Assembly: GCA_010094045.1 (NCBI GenBank)
Contig: ML986648.1
Coordinates: forward strand, 226,253-239,336
DNA length: 13,084 nt
Reading direction: 5' to 3'
Source of the DNA: Lojkania enalia
Lineage: Eukaryota; Ascomycota; Dothideomycetes; Pleosporales
The notes beneath the pieces were generated by a model, which saw nothing but the letters and a program-made list of their open reading frames with translations, did not search any database and had not been told where the DNA came from. A program made the position numbers and the translations under genes. Positions 9,700 to 13,084 of this stretch are shown here, piece after piece; the first letter of the stretch is position 1; the number at the start of each line of letters is the position of its first letter.

Positions 9700-11220
9700 T
9701 AGAGAGTTTTTCTAAACATCTCTATTTTCTACTTAAAAACTATCTAGATAGTACTTATTTATATCTAAAAACTCTTCTTCCTTAATCTTCTCTTATTTAA
9801 TTTCTATCTCTTATACTTTAAGAACTATATATTCGTTTATAAAGTATTCTAGTTTACTATAGTTATAGTAATTACCTAGAGTCGTATATTTTTTAGGTAT
9901 AGAAGTTTTACTAAGTTATTAGGAAGCGATTATAGTAGAACGAGGTATTAATACTAGGGTAGATTAGGGTAATATTAGATTATAGGTTACCTTAAATAAA
10001 CTCTTAGAAACCTTCTAGTACTAATCTAAATTTATTTTAACTATAACTTATAGGCTAATAGTTTATTCTAGAAAGTTAGAAATACTCCTCCTTTCTATAT
10101 TATAGGCTGTTAAGTAAGCAACTATAGTATTAAAGGAGTCTTTCTATATAAGCTTAAAGCTAAGGTTTAGTATCTTTAAGCTAGGGAGGATCTTATCCTA
10201 TAGGTAGAAGAACTACTTAGATTAGAATACAGATCCCCTAATAGCTATACTAATAAAGCGAGCTTTAAAAGTTAGGAATACTTCTCTCTTATTTATCCTT
10301 AAGATCTAAAACATCTATTACGCCTCTATCTCTTTATTATCTATAATAAAATACGATTATAGAAGTAAAATTATTTCTTTAGTATTTTTAAACTAATACT
10401 AGTCTAATTTAGCTGGATATTTTAGCTCTAGATACCCTTTTATAGTACTAGAGGTATATTCCTATACTAATACTATATATATATACTCTATTAGATAGTA
10501 ATCTATATTAATCTTAAGTTAGTCTAGAATTAAGACTCGCTATTATTTAAATATAGGTTTATTACTATCTATAAAACTTTTAATCTTAGACGTATATTTA
10601 GTAAAGTAGGCTTAAGGGGGTTTAAGAGTAGCTAAGAGGTTTCTTACTAGAGGAGTTATAAAAGTTTCTTAACGTATTATTAGTTCTAATTTGGTAGTTT
10701 ATAGAGGTTAATTAGAACTAGTAGTTTTCTATTATATTAAGTATACGATCTCTTATAAAATTATAATTTATTCCTTAAGGGTTAGTTTACTTTAATTTCC
10801 CTCTAAATTAGATAGGTTCTTTATTATAGGCCCTATAGAGAGGGGTCCGCCTATTATAGGGCCCCCTATAGGAGGTAATAGTTGTTCTATACGCGTAGAT
10901 AGAAGCTTACTCTTATTATAACTTACGCATATATCGATTCTAGTATAGGAATTAGAAGGTAAATTATAGTTAGATATCGGCGGTTACCTCTAATTCTAAT
11001 AGGTTATTAGTAGTCTTTAAGTTTCTATCTAGACGTACTCTACGCGGCTTTTTTAAAGGTAATCCTAATTATAGAGGATAGGAAGTTTTAAACCTAAAGG
11101 CTTTAGTTAATAGAATATTTCTAAGATTCTATCTAAGTAACTAAATAATTTAATATAATAGTATATAAATATTATAATTTAAACTAAATCGGGTATATCT
11201 TAGACTTAAATATAGTTAAA
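9700..11220 (-). pseudogene. gag of element 2 with CCHC zinc knuckle (dead)
   Basis: The structural capsid/nucleocapsid precursor, which packages the element RNA. The frame (codon first base 0 mod 3, minus strand) can be followed from the end of the 5' LTR to about 9700. An N-terminal region contains TRIEQLLPPIGGPYNRRTPL. A capsid-like stretch follows (KDSFNTIVAYLTA, ERRSISNFLE, KVSKSLFKVTYNL). The CCHC knuckle lies at about 9870-9829, reading NYYNYSKLEYFINEY. Its three Cys and the His all read Tyr, as expected from TGC/TGT to TAC/TAT and CAC to TAC. Length is about 500 codons, usual for fungal chromovirus Gag. Protease follows in the -1 frame near 9700-9650, suggesting that Pol was made by -1 frameshifting, if no indel lies between. 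The start codon is not identifiable. Confidence 0.8.
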
Positions 11221-11283
11221 TAAATAATCGATGCGATATTATTAAAGAGGCTATTATTAGTAGTATTAAATTCTTCTATATAA

Positions 11284-11562
11284 TATAATAGTATAGGTAA
11301 GATAATAGGTCTAAATATAGTACAAATCTACTTAGAGGTATATAGGAGTATATAGGAGTTTAGAGACCTAGGAATTCTATTAACACCTATAGGCCTTATA
11401 TAAAAAGATATAGAAGAACTACTAAGCTACTTATAAGAGAGTATACAACTATATATAGAAGAGAAAAGGGGCGGAGTTAGGGGTAGGATAAGATAAGCAA
11501 AAAGCTTTAGGATAAAGTTATATATAAAGCTTTTCGTAGAACAATTTCTTTGTATTATTATA
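11284..11562 (-). mobile_element. 5' LTR of element 2
   Basis: This 279 bp repeat is the upstream LTR for the minus-strand element and so would have carried its promoter. Its outer edge abuts AGTTC (11563-11567). The TATA-like segment and the stem-loop are present with one or two mismatches. Just inside it (11283 downward) the minus strand reads TTATATAGAAGAATTTAA, which I cannot match to a tRNA 3' end. Confidence 0.93.
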
Positions 11563-11567
11563 AGTTC
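11563..11567. repeat. Target-site duplication of element 2, right copy (AGTTC)
   Basis: An exact match to 4081-4085. Removing one copy with element 2 restores the transposase reading frame across the junction (AAG TTC CTT). Confidence 0.92.
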
Positions 11568-12170
11568 CTTCTAATTTTCTATACTATTTACTAGTAATTA
11601 ATTATAAAGGATAATATCCATATAAACTTTTAAAGGGCTAGTTTAGTTCTATATAATCTAAAAGTAGTAATATTAAAACTTAATATAAAGTTTTATATAC
11701 TAATACTATCTATACTAGAGGTTCTTATATAAGAAGCTAAAATACTAAACAACTAGTGTAAATTAAAAGTTTAATTAATATTAATTTATAATTAGATTTA
11801 AAGATATAAAAGTTTATTATCTACTTCTATTATTATAATAATTAATTAGCTTAAAAAAGATACTAAGGTAATACTTTATTTAGTTATATTATTAAAGGGT
11901 TAAGTTACTAACCTTAAGAAAGTAAATAAGGCTACTATAATATATAAATAGTATAAAAAGAAGCGAATTTAGAAGTAAGATACTTTATTAAAAGTAGAGG
12001 GAGAGAAGATTATTACTTAAATAGTAGTTAAGTAGTAGTTAGAAGGTAAAAGATATTAAGGTAAGGTGTAATTAAATATAAGTTAGTAGACTTCTATATA
12101 TTATAGTTACTATAGAGAGACTAGGTATAACTTATATATATATAAGAAGGGTATTATAAATACTATTTAA
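11568..12170 (+). pseudogene. Fot1-like transposase, C-terminal part (dead)
   Basis: This continues the transposase interrupted at 4085; codon phase (0 mod 3) is exactly kept across the chromovirus. The first part reads like the family's segment after the catalytic domain (RASLVLYNLKVVILKLNIKF). A basic, probably helical stretch follows (VTNLKKVNKA, YKKKRI). The tail is YSYYRETRYNLYIYKK, which in related Fot1-type transposases is a C-x2-C-x4-H-x4-C zinc-knuckle-like motif. All four metal-binding positions are Tyr here, each explained by RIP. The stop at 12168-12170 fits the family's C-terminus. With the left part the gene is about 540 codons, the size of Fot1 transposase (542). Confidence 0.87.
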
Positions 12171-12240
12171 TTAAGGATATATATTATATTTATAGTATTT
12201 TAATACGTTATAAAAATATATTGCTAGAATAGTTAAAAAA

Positions 12241-12292
12241 GTTAATAAGGTAGCGCGCTTACTTATCTAGCGCGCTTACTTACTACTTATAT
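12241..12292 (-). repeat. Right terminal inverted repeat of the Fot1-like transposon
   Basis: The reverse complement begins ATATAAGTAGTAAGTAAGCG and ends CCTTATTAAC, matching the left end at 2970-3038. It holds two 17 bp units (AAGTAAGCGCGCTAGAT and a partial second) where the left end has an extra unit. TA follows at 12293-12294. The CGCGCT cores are intact here. Confidence 0.88.
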
Positions 12293-12294
12293 TA

Positions 12295-13084
12295 TACTAT
12301 TATACTAAATATACTTTCTTTTATATATTTTATACTTAGTTACTTTTTCTAATTACTTTTTAAGCTTAGAGTTATAACTTTAAAAATGTATATTCTAATA
12401 TAGTATTAATTTAGTACCTTTTATAAATTATAAGAATTTTTCTTATATTTCTTTTAATAAGTATATAAAGAACTTTTATATAAGTATTAATTATAACCTA
12501 AATTTATATATATTACTTAGAGTTTTAAACTATTAGAAGTCTTCTTATAGAAGTAGTTCTAGTAGAGTATATAGTTATATATTAAAGCAATTTAATATAA
12601 TCTATATATTTAGAGGAATAATTTCTATTATTTTAAAAGCTTTTTAATAGTTCTTATATATAAATATATTAAAAAACACGTTTTTAAAGACTGGAAAAAA
12701 GCCTTCTTTATTAATATAGTAGATGTATTAGTATATTAAGTTTTATATACGCTATAAGTACTTTAGCTTTAATAGTAAGAAGTAAACTATATTAAGAGGC
12801 TAAAATATATATAATAAATAAGAGGGTATATAAAATATTAGAATCTTTTATATAAGGTAGTAATCTTTAAATTTCTAGTTAAGGTAGCTTTTATAGCCGT
12901 CTAAAATAAGTAGCCTATATTATTTTATCTAACGTATTTTTATATACTTATTAAAGTATTTTAGCTATTTAAAACTAAATATATTATTTATCTAGCCGTT
13001 TTTAGAGACTGAAATTTTCCAATTATATAATATATCTACTTTTTTATATTATATAGAGATATAGATACGTTCTTTATAAATAAT
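12295..13084. other. Unassigned RIP-degraded flank
   Basis: About 790 bp to the right of the nest with no recognisable gene, LTR or inverted end. Both strands contain frames broken only by TAA/TAG: plus-strand KHVFKDWKKAFFINIVDVLV near 12674-12733, and on the minus strand a run through the same bases. I cannot tell which, if either, was coding. A 16 bp near-repeat, CGTTTTTAAAGACTGG (12679-12694) and CGTTTTTAGAGACTGA (12997-13012), lies 318 bp apart. The base bias matches the rest of the window, so this was probably also repetitive DNA or lay within reach of RIP. Confidence 0.4.

Larger units (their letters stand above)
5450..9700 (-). pseudogene. pol polyprotein of element 2 (PR-RT-RH-IN-chromodomain), dead
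   Basis: It encodes the enzymes for copying RNA to DNA and integrating it. One frame (codon first base 1 mod 3, minus strand) holds throughout, with no net indel from protease to the solo LTR at 5831. The protease DTG reads NTS (9574-9566). The RT shows IDYYKLNT, then FTKFNIYAAFNKIRIDP, then YLDNILIYS with the YLDD box at 8260-8249 as YLDN. RNase H begins near 7830 (ETNTSNRVVVGVLL). The integrase zinc-binding region is about 7140-6960, its second Cys pair now C-x2-Y. The integrase core starts near 6910 and the chromodomain is about 6017-5855. The frame resumes below 5549 and ends near 5450. It lies in -1 frame to gag. Many stops and lost catalytic Asp codons make it non-functional. Confidence 0.92.
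4086..11562 (-). mobile_element. Complete Ty3/Gypsy chromovirus (element 2), RIP-degraded
   Basis: A full-length LTR retrotransposon of 7477 bp, about 7.19 kb without the solo LTR it carries. Minus-strand order is 5' LTR (11562-11284), gag, protease, reverse transcriptase, RNase H, integrase, chromodomain, a 1.07 kb 3' region, polypurine tract and 3' LTR (4364-4086). RT before integrase with a terminal chromodomain is diagnostic of chromoviruses. It sits in the Fot1-like transposase gene with a perfect AGTTC duplication. No primer-binding site is recognisable just inside the 5' LTR, where RIP may have erased it. Many stops leave it unable to encode its proteins. Confidence 0.95.
2970..12292 (+). 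mobile_element. Fot1/pogo-type DNA transposon, split by element 2
   Basis: A class II transposon of the Tc1/mariner superfamily, Fot1/pogo group. It has inverted ends at 2970-3038 and 12241-12292, each bordered by TA (2968-2969 and 12293-12294), the target duplication of this superfamily. Its transposase gene is cut at 4085/11568 by the 7.48 kb chromovirus. Without that insert and one AGTTC copy it is about 1.84 kb, close to the usual Fot1 size of about 1.9 kb. It is the oldest layer of the nest. The transposase is dead, so it could move only with help in trans. Confidence 0.92.

Noticed and set aside
11266..11283. Primer-binding site next to the 5' LTR of element 2
   Set aside because: The sequence does not match any tRNA 3' end I can recall, and RIP may have altered it, so I do not call it.
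5554..11562. LTRs at 5554-5831 and 11284-11562 as the two ends of one element
   Set aside because: They are in opposite orientation, and 5554-5831 has its own TTTAG duplication. The LTR at 4086-4364 pairs with 11284-11562 by the exact AGTTC duplication and by the polypurine tract.
12674..13084. A coding region on either strand in the right flank
   Set aside because: Plus- and minus-strand frames look about equally plausible. In RIP-mutated DNA a frame broken only by TAA/TAG is weak evidence, and no family motif is visible.
1..13084. CRISPR array, bacterial operon, tRNA or rRNA
   Set aside because: No regularly spaced short repeats, no intact ORFs with ribosome binding sites and no tRNA-like cloverleaf were seen. 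The elements present are typical of fungal genomes.

Overview
This window is a transposon graveyard from a filamentous ascomycete (Pezizomycotina). It is very AT-rich, TA steps are everywhere, and CA and TG steps are scarce (none in the first 120 bases). Copies of the same repeat differ from each other almost only by C/T and G/A transitions. That is the footprint of repeat-induced point mutation (RIP), which is known only from fungi. I found no intact gene, tRNA or rRNA.

Layout. (1) 1-2829, + strand: the 3' part of a Ty3/Gypsy chromovirus (element 1): integrase core, chromodomain, a 3' non-pol region, polypurine tract and 3' LTR. A solo LTR (1066-1344) sits inside its chromodomain codons. (2) 2970-12292, + strand: a Fot1/pogo-type DNA transposon with 52-69 bp inverted ends and a dead transposase, about 1.84 kb once its insert is removed. 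(3) 4086-11562, - strand: a complete copy of the same chromovirus (element 2; gag, protease, RT, RNase H, integrase, chromodomain). It splits the transposase gene and is flanked by the 5 bp duplication AGTTC. (4) 5554-5831: a second solo LTR inside element 2, flanked by TTTAG. (5) 12295-13084: AT-rich DNA I cannot assign.

The layers give a relative history: Fot1-like transposon, then element 2 into its transposase gene, then another LTR into element 2, with RIP acting on all of them. Elements 1 and 2 lie head-to-head as a large inverted repeat (1-2829 against 4086-6918). Every protein is ruined by TAG/TAA codons and by loss of key residues. All three catalytic Asp codons of the Fot1-like transposase now read Asn; the protease, RT and zinc-knuckle motifs are similarly altered. 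Reading frames are otherwise well kept, so domains are still recognisable.

The two least expected points are the two solo LTRs, which entered two separate element copies only 22 bp apart in the same chromodomain codons, and a possible antisense reading frame between pol and the 3' LTR that is present in both copies.
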